Below are positions 29,030 to 38,732 of a stretch of 64,000 bases of DNA, piece after piece. The stretch is from Ornithinimicrobium sediminis. GTDB taxonomy: Bacteria; Actinomycetota; Actinomycetes; Actinomycetales; Dermatophilaceae. Position 1 is the stretch's first letter; every line of letters starts with the position of its first letter. Where the stretch lies: NCBI RefSeq assembly GCF_021272345.1, contig NZ_JAJSDQ010000009.1:1-64000 (forward strand). The letters are read 5' to 3'. Position numbers and translations under genes: made by a program. The notes under the pieces were generated by a model. That model was not told where the DNA came from. It was given only the letters and a program-made list of their open reading frames with translations, and made no database searches.

Positions 29030-32000
29030 TCAGGTGGTGATGGCCGCCGGGCCGAGCAGCACCTTGAGGTCGCCCACGAGCTCCGGTGACGGGGTCACCC
29101 GCAGCGAGTCGTCGAGGCGCAGCAGCACCGAGCGGCCCGGCTGGGTCAGCTTGACGTGCACCTCGGTGGCACCGGGGTGCTCCTGCAGCACGTGCTTGAG
29201 CTGGTTGGCCAGGCCGTCCGTGGCGCGCGCCAGCGGCAGCGTGACGACGACCGGGCCGCGCGGCCCCTCCTTGATGTCGGGCAGGGTGAGCTCGTTGGCC
29301 ATCACCTCGATGCCCTCCTCGCTCTTCTTGAGCTTGCCGCGCACGACGGCCACGGTGTCCTCGGCGAGCATCGTGGAGACGGTGAGGTAGGACGAGGGCC
29401 AGAAGACGACGTCCACGGAGCCGGCCATGTCCTCGACGACGACCCGGGCGTAGGCGTCGCCCTTCTTGGTGCGCTTGAGCACCAGGCTGGTGATGAGCCC
29501 GGCGACGGTGACCATGTCGCCGTCGCGGACGGTGTCGCTCTCGGACAGCTCGGCGATGCCGCCCTCGCAGTGCTGGGACAGGATGTGCTCGATGCCGTTG
29601 AGCGGGTGGTCGGAGACGTAGAGCCCGAGCATCTCGCGCTCGAACGACAGCAGCACCTGCTTGTCCCACTCGGTCTCCGGCACCGGTGGCAGCGCGACGA
29701 GCTGCACCGACCCGGCGTCGGCGCCGTCGTCGAAGCCGCCGAAGAGCGACTCCTGGCCGATGGCCTCCTGCTTCTTCTCCTCGGCGAGCGCGTCGACATA
29801 CCGCTCGTGGATGCTCACCAGCCCCTGGCGGGTGTGCCCGAGCTCGTCGAAGGCCCCGCCCTTGACGAGCGACTCGATGGTGCGCTTGTTGCAGACCACG
29901 GCCGGCACCTTGCGCAGGAAGTCCTCGAAGGAGGTGAACGCGCCCTTCTCCTCACGGGTGGCGGCGATGGCGTCGACGACGTTGCGGCCGACGTTGCGGA
30001 TCGCGGCCAGGCCGAAGCGGATGTCCGTGCCGACGGCGGCGAAGTTGGCCAGCGACTCGTTGACGTCGGGCGGCAGCACCGAGATCTTCATGCGGCGGCA
30101 CTCGTTGAGGTAGAGCGCCGTCTTGTCCTTGTCGTCGCGCACGCTGGTGAGCAGCGCCGCCATGTACTCCGCCGGGTAGTTGGCCTTGAGGTAGGCCGTC
30201 CAGTAGGACACCAGCCCGTAGGCCGCGGTGTGCGCCTTGTTGAACGCGTAGTCGGAGAACGGCAGCAGGATGCTCCACAGCGTCTTGACCGCGTCGGCGG
30301 AGTAGCCGTTGTCGAGCATGCCCTGCTCGAAGCCGACGAACTCCGCGTCGAGCACCTCGCGCTTCTTCTTGCCCATCGCCCGGCGCAGCAGGTCGGCCTT
30401 GCCGAGCGTGTAGCCGGCGAGCTTCTGGGCGATCTCCATGACCTGCTCCTGATAGATGATCAGGCCGTAGGTCATCCCGAGGATCGGGGTGAGCGCCTCG
30501 GTGAGCTCGGGGTGGATGAAGTCGAGCTCCTGCTTGCCCTGCTTGCGCAGCGCGAAGTTGGTGTGCGCGTTGGCGCCCATCGGGCCGGGGCGGTAGAGCG
30601 CGAGGGCGGCGGAGATGTCCTCGAAGTTGTCCGGCTGCATGAGCCGCAGCAGCTGGCGCATGCCGCCGCCGTCGAGCTGGAACACGCCCAGGGTGTCGCC
30701 GCGGCCGAGCAGCTTGTAGGTCTCGACGTCGGTCATGTCCTTGGACAGCACGTCGAGGTCGATGTCGATGTCGCGGTTGGTCTTGATGTTGCTGATCGCG
30801 TCGTCGAGGATCGTGAGGTTGCGCAGCCCCAGGAAGTCCATCTTGACCAGGCCGAGCTGCTCACACGTCGGGTAGTCGAACTGGGTGATGATCGCCCCGT
30901 CGGCCTCCCGCTTCATGATCGGGATGATGTCGATCAGCGGCTCGGAGGACATGATGACGCCGGCGGCGTGCACCCCCCACTGGCGCTTGAGCCCCTCGAT
31001 GCCCTTGGCGGTCTCGAAGACCTCGGCGGCGTGCTGGTCCTGGGCGATGAGCGCCCGGAAGTCGGCGGCCTCCCCGTAGCGCTTGTCGCCCTCGTCCGTG
31101 ATGCCGGTGAGCGAGATGTCCTTGCCCATGACCGAGGGCGGCATCGCCTTGGTCAGCTGCTCGCCCATGGCGAACGGGAAGCCCATCACCCGAGCGGAGT
31201 CCTTGAGCGCGGCCTTGGCCTTGAGGGTGCCGTAGGTGACGATCATCGCCACCCGGTCCTCGCCGTACTTGTCGCTGACGTAGCGGATGACCTCACCGCG
31301 GCGCCGGTCGTCGAAGTCGACGTCGAAGTCGGGCATCGAGACCCGCTCGGGGTTGAGGAAGCGCTCGAAGATGAGGCCGTGCGGCACCGGGTCGAGGTCG
31401 GTGATGCCCATGGCATAGGCACACATCGACCCCGCGCCCGAGCCACGGCCCGGGCCGACCCGGATGCCCTGGGCCTTGGCCCAGTTGATGAAGTCGGCGA
31501 CGACGAGGAAGTAGCCGGCGTAGCCCTTGTCGATGATGACGGTCGACTCGTAGTCGGCCTGCTTGCGCGCGTAGTCGGGGATGCCCTCGGGGTAGCGGCG
31601 GTGCAGGCCCGCCTCGACCTCCTTGACGTACCAGCTGGTCTCGTCCTCACCCTCGGGGCAGGGGAAGCGCGGCATGAAACGCCCCTCCCCCTCGGTGAAG
31701 GAGACGTTGCAGCGCTCGGCCACCAGCAGCGTGTTGTCGCACGCCTCGGGCAGCTCGCGCCAGACCTCGCGCATCTCGCCGGGCGACTTCAGGTAGTAGC
31801 CGTCGCCGTCGAACTTGAAGCGGTTGGGGTCCTGCATCGTCGAGCCCGACTGCACGCACAGCAGCGCCGAGTGCGCCTGCGCGTCCTCGCGGCGGGTGTA
31901 GTGCAGGTCGTTGGTGGCCAGCAGCGGCAGCCCCAGGTCACGGGCCAGGCGCAGCAGGTCGTGCCGCACCCGACGCTCGATGTCGATGCCGTGGTCCATC

Positions 32001-32581
32001 AGCTCGCAGAAGTAGTTCTCCGCGCCGAAGATGTCGCGGAACTCCGCGGCGGCCTCCACTGCCTTGTCGTACTGCCCCAGCCGCAGCCGGGTCTGCACCT
32101 CCCCGGAGGGGCAGCCGGTGGTGGCGATGAGGCCCTGGCCGTAGGTGTTGAGCAGCTCACGGTCCATGCGCGGCTTGAAGTAGTAGCCCTCCAGGGAGGC
32201 CAGCGAGGCCATCCGGAAGAGGTTGTGCATGCCGTTGTTGTTGCGCGCCAGCAGCGTCATGTGGGTGTAGGCACCCGCGCCGGAGACGTCGTCGCGCCCG
32301 CCGTCGCCCCACTTCACCCGGGTGCGGTCGGTGCGGTGCGTGCCCGGCGTGACGTAGGCCTCCAGCCCGATGATCGCCTTGACGTCGTGCTTGCGCGCCT
32401 TCGACCAGAACTCGTAGGCCCCGAAGATGTAGCCGTGGTCGGTCGTCGCGATCGCCGGCATGCCGTGCTCAGCGGCCACCGCGAACATGTCGTCGATCCT
32501 GGCCGCACCGTCCAACATGGAGTACTCGGTGTGGTTGTGCAGGTGGACGAAGTTCTGGTCGGGGCTGGCTGTCGCTGGCAT
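29030..32581 (-). CDS. dnaE: DNA polymerase III alpha subunit
   Basis: This 1183-residue replicative polymerase starts at the ATG at 32579-32581 (MPATASPDQNFVHLHNH). It has an N-terminal PHP domain (VHLHNHTEYSMLDG), the polymerase active site MPDFDVDFDDRRR with its acidic residues, a helix-hairpin-helix part and a C-terminal OB fold (VTVAGLITSLVLKRTKKGD). The size fits DnaE1. It is preceded by a divergent lipoprotein gene, which separates it from rluD/lspA. Confidence 0.96.
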   Translation of the reverse strand: MPATASPDQNFVHLHNHTEYSMLDGAARIDDMFAVAAEHGMPAIATTDHGYIFGAYEFWSKARKHDVKAIIGLEAYVTPGTHRTDRTRVKWGDGGRDDVSGAGAYTHMTLLARNNNGMHNLFRMASLASLEGYYFKPRMDRELLNTYGQGLIATTGCPSGEVQTRLRLGQYDKAVEAAAEFRDIFGAENYFCELMDHGIDIERRVRHDLLRLARDLGLPLLATNDLHYTRREDAQAHSALLCVQSGSTMQDPNRFKFDGDGYYLKSPGEMREVWRELPEACDNTLLVAERCNVSFTEGEGRFMPRFPCPEGEDETSWYVKEVEAGLHRRYPEGIPDYARKQADYESTVIIDKGYAGYFLVVADFINWAKAQGIRVGPGRGSGAGSMCAYAMGITDLDPVPHGLIFERFLNPERVSMPDFDVDFDDRRRGEVIRYVSDKYGEDRVAMIVTYGTLKAKAALKDSARVMGFPFAMGEQLTKAMPPSVMGKDISLTGITDEGDKRYGEAADFRALIAQDQHAAEVFETAKGIEGLKRQWGVHAAGVIMSSEPLIDIIPIMKREADGAIITQFDYPTCEQLGLVKMDFLGLRNLTILDDAISNIKTNRDIDIDLDVLSKDMTDVETYKLLGRGDTLGVFQLDGGGMRQLLRLMQPDNFEDISAALALYRPGPMGANAHTNFALRKQGKQELDFIHPELTEALTPILGMTYGLIIYQEQVMEIAQKLAGYTLGKADLLRRAMGKKKREVLDAEFVGFEQGMLDNGYSADAVKTLWSILLPFSDYAFNKAHTAAYGLVSYWTAYLKANYPAEYMAALLTSVRDDKDKTALYLNECRRMKISVLPPDVNESLANFAAVGTDIRFGLAAIRNVGRNVVDAIAATREEKGAFTSFEDFLRKVPAVVCNKRTIESLVKGGAFDELGHTRQGLVSIHERYVDALAEEKKQEAIGQESLFGGFDDGADAGSVQLVALPPVPETEWDKQVLLSFEREMLGLYVSDHPLNGIEHILSQHCEGGIAELSESDTVRDGDMVTVAGLITSLVLKRTKKGDAYARVVVEDMAGSVDVVFWPSSYLTVSTMLAEDTVAVVRGKLKKSEEGIEVMANELTLPDIKEGPRGPVVVTLPLARATDGLANQLKHVLQEHPGATEVHVKLTQPGRSVLLRLDDSLRVTPSPELVGDLKVLLGPAAITT

Positions 32582-32751
32582 CGGGACGATCTTAGGTCGC
32601 CCCGCCGACAACGCGTGACTGCCGCTCCGCCCGCCTCCACAGGTAGCGCGTGTATCACCACGCCGTCTCGTGACTCTCCCCTGCGGGGACCCATGGCCCT
32701 CACCTCGATGCCACCGCTGAGGTCTCCCCGCGCGAGAAAGAGAGAACAACC

Positions 32752-33492
32752 ATGAGGCACACGCTCACGCTCCTGGCTGTCGCCGCCATCGGCGTCGCCG
32801 GGTGTGGCAGTGACACACCGACCACGGTGGAGGCAGAGCCCACCACCGACGTGGCGACGACTACGGAGGACGACACCATCGAGACCTCCGAGGAGCCCAC
32901 CGATACTGCCGCGAACACCACCACGGAGCCCGAGCCCACGGACGACGAGACGGGCGAGCCCACGGAGACGGAGGAACCCACCCAGGAGGAGCCGTCCGAA
33001 GAGGACGACGCGGCCGACAAGTATGGAGAGCGGGTCACGAGCGACCGCGGCAACCTGGTGAAGGAGGTCGGGCAGTACGCCGGCATCACGGACGAAAGCA
33101 CGGGAGACACCCTGGTCGAGTTCGTCCTGACGGACATCGAGATGGACTTCACCTGCACGTCCGACTGGGCGGAGGAGCCGCAGAACGGGACGTTCGTCGC
33201 CCTCACGTTCGAGGTGGAGACGTTCCCCGAGTTGGGGAACGACGAGTGGTTCGGCTCGTTCTCCATGAGCAGCTACGACTTCACCGTGTTCTCACCCGGC
33301 GGGACGCGGGAGAACGACTCGGACGGCAACTCGTTCATGTGCCTCGACGAGGGCGACGAGCTGCCGTACGACATGGGCCCCGGGGAGAAGGCCAGCGGGA
33401 AGATCGTGCTGGACACGGCCCACCCCAGCGGCGTCATCGTGTACTCGACCTACAGCACCGGTGGCGAAGCGGGGTGGGAATGGTCGTACTGA
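32752..33492 (+). CDS. Lipoprotein with Thr/Glu-rich linker and DUF4352-like domain
   Basis: This 246-residue lipoprotein has a signal peptide with lipobox VAGC (Cys18, position of lipid attachment), then about 65 residues of Thr/Glu/Pro/Asp-rich disordered linker, and a C-terminal beta domain (about 88-246). That domain resembles the DUF4352 immunoglobulin-like fold (FVALTFEVETFPE ... GPGEKASGKIVLD). It would sit on the outer face of the membrane with its domain held away by the acidic linker. It is the only plus-strand gene between dnaE and the division cluster. Function unknown. Confidence 0.82.
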   Translation: MRHTLTLLAVAAIGVAGCGSDTPTTVEAEPTTDVATTTEDDTIETSEEPTDTAANTTTEPEPTDDETGEPTETEEPTQEEPSEEDDAADKYGERVTSDRGNLVKEVGQYAGITDESTGDTLVEFVLTDIEMDFTCTSDWAEEPQNGTFVALTFEVETFPELGNDEWFGSFSMSSYDFTVFSPGGTRENDSDGNSFMCLDEGDELPYDMGPGEKASGKIVLDTAHPSGVIVYSTYSTGGEAGWEWSY

Positions 33493-33516
33493 TACTGCCG
33501 CCGAGTTGGCTTTCGA

Positions 33517-34446
33517 CTACCCGCGGATGACGTCCAGCGCCTTCTGCAGATCCTCGGGGTAGGGACTCTCGAACTCGACGTACTCACCGCTGCCGGGGTG
33601 CTCGAAGCCGAGCTTCGTGGCGTGCAGCCACTGGCGTTTCAGGCCCAGCCGCTTCGCCAGGGCGGGGTCGGCGCCGTAGGTCAGGTCGCCGCAGCACGGG
33701 TGGTGCAGGGCGGAGAAGTGCACCCTGATCTGGTGGGTGCGTCCGGTCTCCAGGTGGATCTCCAGCAGGCTGGCCGAGCGGTGCGCCTCGACGAGCACGT
33801 AGTGGGTGGTGCTGGGCCGGCCCGAGCTCATCACCGCGAACCGGTAGTCGTGCCCGGGGTGGCGACCGATGGGGGCCTCGATGGTGCCCTCGTGCGGGTC
33901 CGGCAGGCCCTGCACCAGCGCGTGGTAGGTCTTGTCGACGCTACGGTCCCGGAAGGCCTGTTTGAGCACCGTGTAGGCGCGCTCCGACTTGGCCACGACC
34001 ATGAGCCCGCTGGTGCCGACATCCAGGCGCTGCACGATGCCCTGGCGCTCGGGAGCCCCGGAGGTGGAGATGCGGTAGCCGGCGGCGGCGAGCCCCCCGA
34101 CGACCGTGGGCCCGTGCCAGCCCACGCTGGGGTGTGCAGCCACGTAGGCCGGCTTGTCGACGACCACCATCTCGGTGTCGTCATGGACGATGCGCATGCC
34201 CTCGACGGGCTCGGCGACCACCTCGAGCTCGGGCGCGGCGCGGGGCGCGGGGATGGTGATCGCCAGCATCGCCCCCGACATGACGCGATCGGACTTGCCC
34301 ACGGTGTCGCCGTCGAGGAGCACCATCCCGTCGGCGGCCAGGTCGGCTGCACGGCTGCGGGAGACCCCGGTGAGACGGGACACCGCCAGGTCCACCCGTT
34401 CACCGTCCAGGCCGTCGGGGACGGGCAGCACGCGCTCCTGGCTCAC
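33517..34446 (-). CDS. rluD: RluA-family 23S rRNA pseudouridine synthase
   Basis: This 309-residue enzyme starts at GTG 34446, overlapping the lspA stop by 4 bases. An S4 RNA-binding domain (about 15-75, with [12 protein letters not shown]) precedes the pseudouridine synthase domain with catalytic Asp in [13 protein letters not shown] and the RTHQIRVH motif. It converts uridines of 23S rRNA to pseudouridine. Adjacency to lspA is conserved in many bacteria. The exact paralogue (RluD versus other RluA types) is inferred. Confidence 0.92.
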   Translation of the reverse strand: MSQERVLPVPDGLDGERVDLAVSRLTGVSRSRAADLAADGMVLLDGDTVGKSDRVMSGAMLAITIPAPRAAPELEVVAEPVEGMRIVHDDTEMVVVDKPAYVAAHPSVGWHGPTVVGGLAAAGYRISTSGAPERQGIVQRLDVGTSGLMVVAKSERAYTVLKQAFRDRSVDKTYHALVQGLPDPHEGTIEAPIGRHPGHDYRFAVMSSGRPSTTHYVLVEAHRSASLLEIHLETGRTHQIRVHFSALHHPCCGDLTYGADPALAKRLGLKRQWLHATKLGFEHPGSGEYVEFESPYPEDLQKALDVIRG

Positions 34447-35042
34447 GGGGTCGCCTCGGGTGCCTCGTCGGACTCGCGGCGGCCGTCGAGGCCGATGCCC
34501 CGCAGGGCCAGCAGGATGATGAGCGTGGCCGCACAGGTGATGCCGATGTCGGCGACGTTGAAGACCGGGAAGTTGGGCAGGGCCAGGAAGTCCACGACGT
34601 AGCCGCGGCCGAAGCCGGGCTCCCGGGTGAGCCGGTCGACGAGGTTGCCGGAGGCACCGCCGAGCAGCAGGCCCAGGGCGATCGCCCAGCCCCTGCTGCC
34701 CAGGTGCCGTGCCTGCCAGATGATGATGACGACGACGACGGAGGCCAGCACCGTGAAGATCCAGGTGCTGCCGGTGCCCAGGGAGAAGGCCGCGCCGGGG
34801 TTGTAGAGCAGCCGCAGTTGCAGCAGCTCGCCCACGACGGGCACCGGGTCGCGGTCGGTGAGCGCGTCGACGGCCCAGATCTTGGTGAGCTGGTCGACGA
34901 GCACCCAGACCGACCCGAGGGCGAGCACGACCACGAAGTTGCGACGAGCCACCGCGGGGTCGACGACCGCGTCCGGGGGCACGGTCCCAGCAGCGGGGTC
35001 GGGGTCGTCGGAGGTCAGCGGCGCTCCTGCTTCTGTTTGCAT
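34443..35042 (-). CDS. lspA: Lipoprotein signal peptidase II
   Basis: This 199-residue integral membrane aspartic peptidase removes signal peptides from diacylglyceryl prolipoproteins. It has four membrane segments. Family motifs present: [29 protein letters not shown] (catalytic Asp) and FNVADIGI (second catalytic Asp). The ATG at 35040-35042 gives an N-terminal cytoplasmic extension of about 38 residues and overlaps the DksA-like gene by 28 bases. Translationally coupled to rluD. Confidence 0.93.
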   Translation of the reverse strand: MQTEAGAPLTSDDPDPAAGTVPPDAVVDPAVARRNFVVVLALGSVWVLVDQLTKIWAVDALTDRDPVPVVGELLQLRLLYNPGAAFSLGTGSTWIFTVLASVVVVIIIWQARHLGSRGWAIALGLLLGGASGNLVDRLTREPGFGRGYVVDFLALPNFPVFNVADIGITCAATLIILLALRGIGLDGRRESDEAPEATP

Positions 35043-35473
35043 GGCATGCACAGGGTCGCACGCGGGAACGCCTGGAGCCGCATCTTGCCGATGGCACGAC
35101 CGCAGGACTCGCACACGCCGTACTCACCCTCGGCGATGCGCTCCAGCGCGTGGTGCGTCTGGTCGAGCAGCGACCGGGCGTTGTTCGCCAGGCTCAGCTC
35201 GTGCTCCCGCTCCCACGTGGCGGCGCCGGCGTCTGCCTGGTCGTCACCGGACCCTTCACCGCTCTCACGCATGAGGACGACCAGGTCGTGCTCGACCTCG
35301 TCGAGCTCCCCCTGAAGCCTGGCCTCGTCCGCCTCCAGCTCGGCCCGGACCTCGGCCAGCTCCTCAGGAGTCCACGGCTCCTCCTCCTGCAGGACCGGCA
35401 GCTCGTGGACGCGCACCTTGGCGCCGCGCGCCCTTCGTGAGGCTGCAGTTGCCCCGGCTGACCTCTGTGTCAC
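35015..35473 (-). CDS. TraR/DksA-type zinc-finger protein
   Basis: This 152-residue protein starts at GTG 35473, preceded by AAGGGG at good spacing. A long helical coiled-coil N-terminal part (about 30-100) is followed by a C-terminal C4 zinc finger ([11 protein letters not shown] ... [12 protein letters not shown]). In actinobacteria such proteins (RbpA/CarD-unrelated, DksA-like) sit beside lspA in the division region and may modulate RNA polymerase through its secondary channel. That role is inferred from the family. Confidence 0.88.
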   Translation of the reverse strand: MTQRSAGATAASRRARGAKVRVHELPVLQEEEPWTPEELAEVRAELEADEARLQGELDEVEHDLVVLMRESGEGSGDDQADAGAATWEREHELSLANNARSLLDQTHHALERIAEGEYGVCESCGRAIGKMRLQAFPRATLCMPCKQKQERR

Positions 35474-35597
35474 GGTGTCCCCTTCATGCCCGTGCGCCGC
35501 CCAGATGCGGCGCGGGTGTGGCCGAAGAATAGGCGAGGTGTCTGACCAGCACAACGGGGGGTGGCACACCAGCGTGACACGCAGTGCGACAAAAGAC

Positions 35598-35627
35598 GGC
35601 GCGGGCACCCACTCGGGTGCCCGCGCC
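35598..35627 (-). terminator. Rho-independent terminator of the divIVA gene
   Basis: A perfect 13-bp stem (GGCGCGGGCACCC with its complement, 4-nt loop) lies 30 bases past the divIVA stop codon. Read on the minus strand it is followed by GTCTTTTGTC, a short T-run, one of the clearest terminators in this window. Confidence 0.8.
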
Positions 35628-35656
35628 GCCGTCCGGAGCGTGATGTCAGATGCGCC

Positions 35657-36997
35657 TCACTGCTGCTGCTCGTCCTGGTCCAGACGACCGAGCTGCTCGG
35701 AGAGCAGGCCGCGCAGACGGCTGCGGTAGTCGCTCTCGAAGGTCTGCAGCTCCTCGATCTTGGTGCTCAGCGTCGACTGCTGGCTGCTGAGGTCGGTGAG
35801 CACGTTCGTGCGCCGCTGCTCGGCCTCACCGATCATCTGGTCGTGTGTGGACTGACCCTCGGCTACCAGCTGGTCGTGCGTGGTCTGGCCCTCGTGCACC
35901 AGACGGTCGTGGGTCGACTGCCCCTCCGCGACCAGCTCGTCGTGACGCTGCTGACCGGCGGTGACGAGCTCGTCGTGCTGCTCCTGACCGGTCCTGAGCA
36001 GGTCGTCGTGCTGCTGCTGACCGGTGTTGACCAGCTCGTCGTGACGCTGCTGACCGGTGTTGACCAGCTCGTCGTGACGCTGCTGACCGGTGTTGACCAG
36101 CTCGTCGTGCTGACGCTGGCCCGACTCCACCAGCTCGTCGTGCTGACGCTGGCCGGACCCGACCAGCTCGTCGTGGCGCTGCTGCGCAGACTCCACCAGC
36201 TGCGTGCTCTTCTCGTCGGCCTCGCTCACGACCCGGTCACGGTAGGACTCGGCCTCCCCGATGAGGCGCACCTTGGTGGTCTCGCCCTCGCTGACGTGCT
36301 GGTCGTGCAGGCGCTGGGCCAGGGAGATGATCGTCGTCGGGTCCTCCACGGACGGACCGCCGTCGACGGGTGCCGGCTGCGCAGCGGGCGCGGCAGCAAC
36401 CGGCTGCTGCTGTGCCTGGGCGAGGCGCTCCTCGGCCTCACGGGCCGCGGCCTCGGCGCGCTGACGCGCCTCCTCGGCTTCCTGCTTGGCGGCCTCGACC
36501 TGCTCGGCCTCGGCGCGGGCCGCGTCGATCTGCTCCTGCAGCTGCCTCAGCTCGCCGTCCAGCTGCTCACGGCTGCGGTCGGTGGACTCACCGTGCGCGG
36601 CGTCGGCCTCCTCGACCTGACGGCGCGCGGCCTCGACACGGCGTTGGGCGTCCTGCTCGGCCTCCTCGGCGGCGGCGCGGCTCTGCTCGACCCGCTGGGA
36701 CAGGTCGTCCAGCTCGGCCACCAGCTCGTCGCGCTCGCGGCGCACCTTGGCCAGCTGCTCCTGGTCGACCCCCAGGTCTCCCCCAGCTGCCACGGCCTGG
36801 GTGTGGTCGTCGTCCAGACCCTTGCTGGCCCGGCAGTCCTCGAGGTCGGTGCGCAGGGAGTCGTTCTCGGACCCGAGGCGACGCAGCTCGACGACGATCT
36901 CGTCGAGGAAGTCGTCGACCTCGGTCTCGTCGTAGCCACGCTTGAGATGCGTGGGCTTGAAGCTCTTCTTGATGACGTCCTCGGGAGACAACGCCAT
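35657..36997 (-). CDS. divIVA: DivIVA/Wag31 polar growth protein with hendecad repeats
   Basis: This 446-residue protein has the membrane-binding DivIVA N-domain (residues 1-60; PEDVIKKSF and RGYDETEVDDFLDEI) followed by a coiled coil (75-195), an Ala/Pro-rich break (198-215) and a long C-terminal coil. Residues 272-392 are eleven tandem 11-residue repeats of the form QQRHDELVNTG; degenerate units extend this to about 239-403. In actinobacteria DivIVA marks curved poles and recruits the apical cell-wall machinery. The 11-residue period implies a hendecad rather than heptad coiled coil over this part. Located downstream of sepF and yggT as usual, and closed by its own terminator. Confidence 0.93.
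   Translation of the reverse strand: MALSPEDVIKKSFKPTHLKRGYDETEVDDFLDEIVVELRRLGSENDSLRTDLEDCRASKGLDDDHTQAVAAGGDLGVDQEQLAKVRRERDELVAELDDLSQRVEQSRAAAEEAEQDAQRRVEAARRQVEEADAAHGESTDRSREQLDGELRQLQEQIDAARAEAEQVEAAKQEAEEARQRAEAAAREAEERLAQAQQQPVAAAPAAQPAPVDGGPSVEDPTTIISLAQRLHDQHVSEGETTKVRLIGEAESYRDRVVSEADEKSTQLVESAQQRHDELVGSGQRQHDELVESGQRQHDELVNTGQQRHDELVNTGQQRHDELVNTGQQQHDDLLRTGQEQHDELVTAGQQRHDELVAEGQSTHDRLVHEGQTTHDQLVAEGQSTHDQMIGEAEQRRTNVLTDLSSQQSTLSTKIEELQTFESDYRSRLRGLLSEQLGRLDQDEQQQ
35822..36184 (-). repeat. Eleven tandem 33-bp repeats inside divIVA
   Basis: Eleven in-frame 33-bp units each encode a hendecad with His-Asp at positions 4-5 and a hydrophobic pair at 7-8 (for example QRQHDELVESG). 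Three central units are nearly identical at DNA level (36019-36117 region), so copy number could change by slippage or recombination. Confidence 0.85.
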
Positions 36998-37118
36998 GGG
37001 TTCACCTCGCTCCGGGTAGTCGCTGGTCCAGCCTCTGCCGGCACCACCGACGTGCGGTCATGCACGGTCGTGAGTCACGATAGCCCACAGGCGCCTCAGA
37101 AGGGATTCCGCTCAGAGG

Positions 37119-37403
37119 CTAGAAGGGCAGCTGCGCGACGAGCCCGCGCCCGATGCTGACGGCGAAGATCAGCACGAGGAAACCGAGGTCCAACGCCACG
37201 CCCCCCAGGCGCAGTGGCGGGATGACCTTGCGCAGCGCGTTGAGCGGTGGGTCGGTCAGGCTGTAGATCCCCTCCGCGACCAGCAGCAGGATCCCCTTGG
37301 GCCTCCAGTCCCGGGAGAAGACCTGCACCCAGTCGAAGACCAGGCGCCCGAGCAGGACGAGGAAGTAGAGGAAGAGGATGAAGCTGAGTGTTTGGCCGAC
37401 CAT
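37119..37403 (-). CDS. yggT: YggT family membrane protein
   Basis: This 94-residue protein has two membrane helices and the family motif SLTDPPLNALRKVIPP between them. YggT proteins lie between sepF and divIVA in actinobacteria and firmicutes and have been linked to division and osmotic stress. It starts at ATG 37403, 22 bases after sepF ends. Confidence 0.88.
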   Translation of the reverse strand: MVGQTLSFILFLYFLVLLGRLVFDWVQVFSRDWRPKGILLLVAEGIYSLTDPPLNALRKVIPPLRLGGVALDLGFLVLIFAVSIGRGLVAQLPF

Positions 37404-37424
37404 GGGGTCAGTCTCTCAACTCCG

Positions 37425-37919
37425 TCAGCTCTGGTTGAACAGGCCCTGCTGGGTGCGCCCGGTGTCCACCGCGCCGTCGACCTCGACGTGCGAGGGGGAG
37501 AGCAGGAAGACCTTGCTCGTGACCCGCTCGATGGAGCCGTGCAGGCCGAAGGCGAGGCCCGCCGCGAAGTCGACGAGGCGCTTGGCGTCGGAGTCGTCCA
37601 TCTCGGTCAGGTTCATGATCACCGGGGTGCCGGCCCGGAAGGACTCACCGATGTTCTTGGCCTCGTTGTAGGTGCGCGGGTGGATCGTGGTGATGCGGTT
37701 CATCTCGCTGACCTCGTGCTCCTGGACGACCCGAGCGACCGGCGTCCGCCGCGGCAGGGGCGTCACCTCGGCCCCGCGCGGGGCGGTGTCGGTGTCGGTG
37801 TCGTCACGCAGCGGCGAGGGCTGGCGAGCGGCGGTGCCGTCGACCTCGTCGTAGTCGTAACGCTCGTCGACCTCGGCGAGGCCGAGGTACTCCATGGTCT
37901 TGCGCAGTGCCCCAGCCAT
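37425..37919 (-). CDS. sepF: Cell division protein SepF
   Basis: This 164-residue protein has an N-terminal amphipathic membrane-binding helix ([16 protein letters not shown]), a disordered acidic linker and a C-terminal SepF domain (about 75-150; [39 protein letters not shown]). SepF tethers FtsZ filaments to the membrane and is the principal anchor in actinobacteria, which lack FtsA. Located between yggS and yggT as usual. Confidence 0.95.
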   Translation of the reverse strand: MAGALRKTMEYLGLAEVDERYDYDEVDGTAARQPSPLRDDTDTDTAPRGAEVTPLPRRTPVARVVQEHEVSEMNRITTIHPRTYNEAKNIGESFRAGTPVIMNLTEMDDSDAKRLVDFAAGLAFGLHGSIERVTSKVFLLSPSHVEVDGAVDTGRTQQGLFNQS

Positions 37920-37982
37920 CTCAGCGAGCTCCTTGGTGCGTGCGAATCCACCCGGATGGTGGTGGTGCGGACGTCACCGACG

Positions 37983-38732
37983 TTACCGGTGTGACTGGCG
38001 TGATCCGAGGATTGCACTCCCGACACGCAGGTGTGTCGCGCCGACCGCGATCGCGTCCTCCAGGTCCCCGCTCATCCCTGCCGACACCCAGTCGGCATCC
38101 GGGTGGGCACCGCGGATCTGCCGCGCGGACGCCGCGATCCGCTCGAACGCCTTGCGTCGGCCGTCCGCGTCCAGGTCAGGGGGTGCCACCGCCATGACGC
38201 CGCGCAGACGCAGGTGCTCGGTCCCGGCGACGAGATCAGCCAGCTCCGGGGCCTCCGACGGTGCGATGCCACCCCGGCCGGTCCGCTCCCCTTCCTCCAG
38301 GTCCAGCTGCACGGTCACGTCGAGGGGTGCGCTGCGCTCACCGGCCTCGACCGCGGCACCGACGGCGCGGTCCAGCGCGCGCACCAGCTTGGGACGGTCG
38401 ACCGACTGCACGACGTCGGCGTAGCGCGCCACCGAGCGAGCCTTCTTGGTCTGCACCTGGCCGATGAAGTGCATCCGGGTCTGCGACCAGAGCTCCGGCG
38501 CGACGAGCTCGCCCAGCTCGGCGACCTTTGCGGACGCCTCCTGGTCGCGGTTCTCACCGAGGTCGCGCACCCCCAGGTCGATGAGGTGAACGGCGTCAGC
38601 GGCGGGGAAGAACTTGGTGACGACCACCAGGGTGACCTCCTCCTCAGAGCGGCCGCTCTCCTCGCACGCCCGGCGGATGCGCTCGCGCACGGCCCCCAGG
38701 CTGGCCGACAGCTCCTCGCCGCGGTCGCTCAC
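37983..38732 (-). CDS. yggS: YggS family pyridoxal-phosphate homeostasis protein
   Basis: This 249-residue single-domain protein of the alanine-racemase N-terminal (TIM-barrel) fold has the PLP-binding Lys in VVVTKFFPAADAV and the downstream GENRDQEA and HFIGQVQTKK motifs. It buffers PLP and is not known to have racemase activity. It starts at GTG 38732, overlapping the pgeF stop by 4 bases. Confidence 0.93.
   Translation of the reverse strand: MSDRGEELSASLGAVRERIRRACEESGRSEEEVTLVVVTKFFPAADAVHLIDLGVRDLGENRDQEASAKVAELGELVAPELWSQTRMHFIGQVQTKKARSVARYADVVQSVDRPKLVRALDRAVGAAVEAGERSAPLDVTVQLDLEEGERTGRGGIAPSEAPELADLVAGTEHLRLRGVMAVAPPDLDADGRRKAFERIAASARQIRGAHPDADWVSAGMSGDLEDAIAVGATHLRVGSAILGSRQSHR

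Noticed and set aside
29156-32755. Nearly 1200-codon plus-strand open frame antisense to dnaE
   Set aside because: Same high-GC mirror effect; dnaE on the other strand is unmistakable.
35822-36184. CRISPR-like or satellite array
   Set aside because: The 33-bp repeats are contiguous without spacers, in frame, and encode an 11-residue protein repeat.
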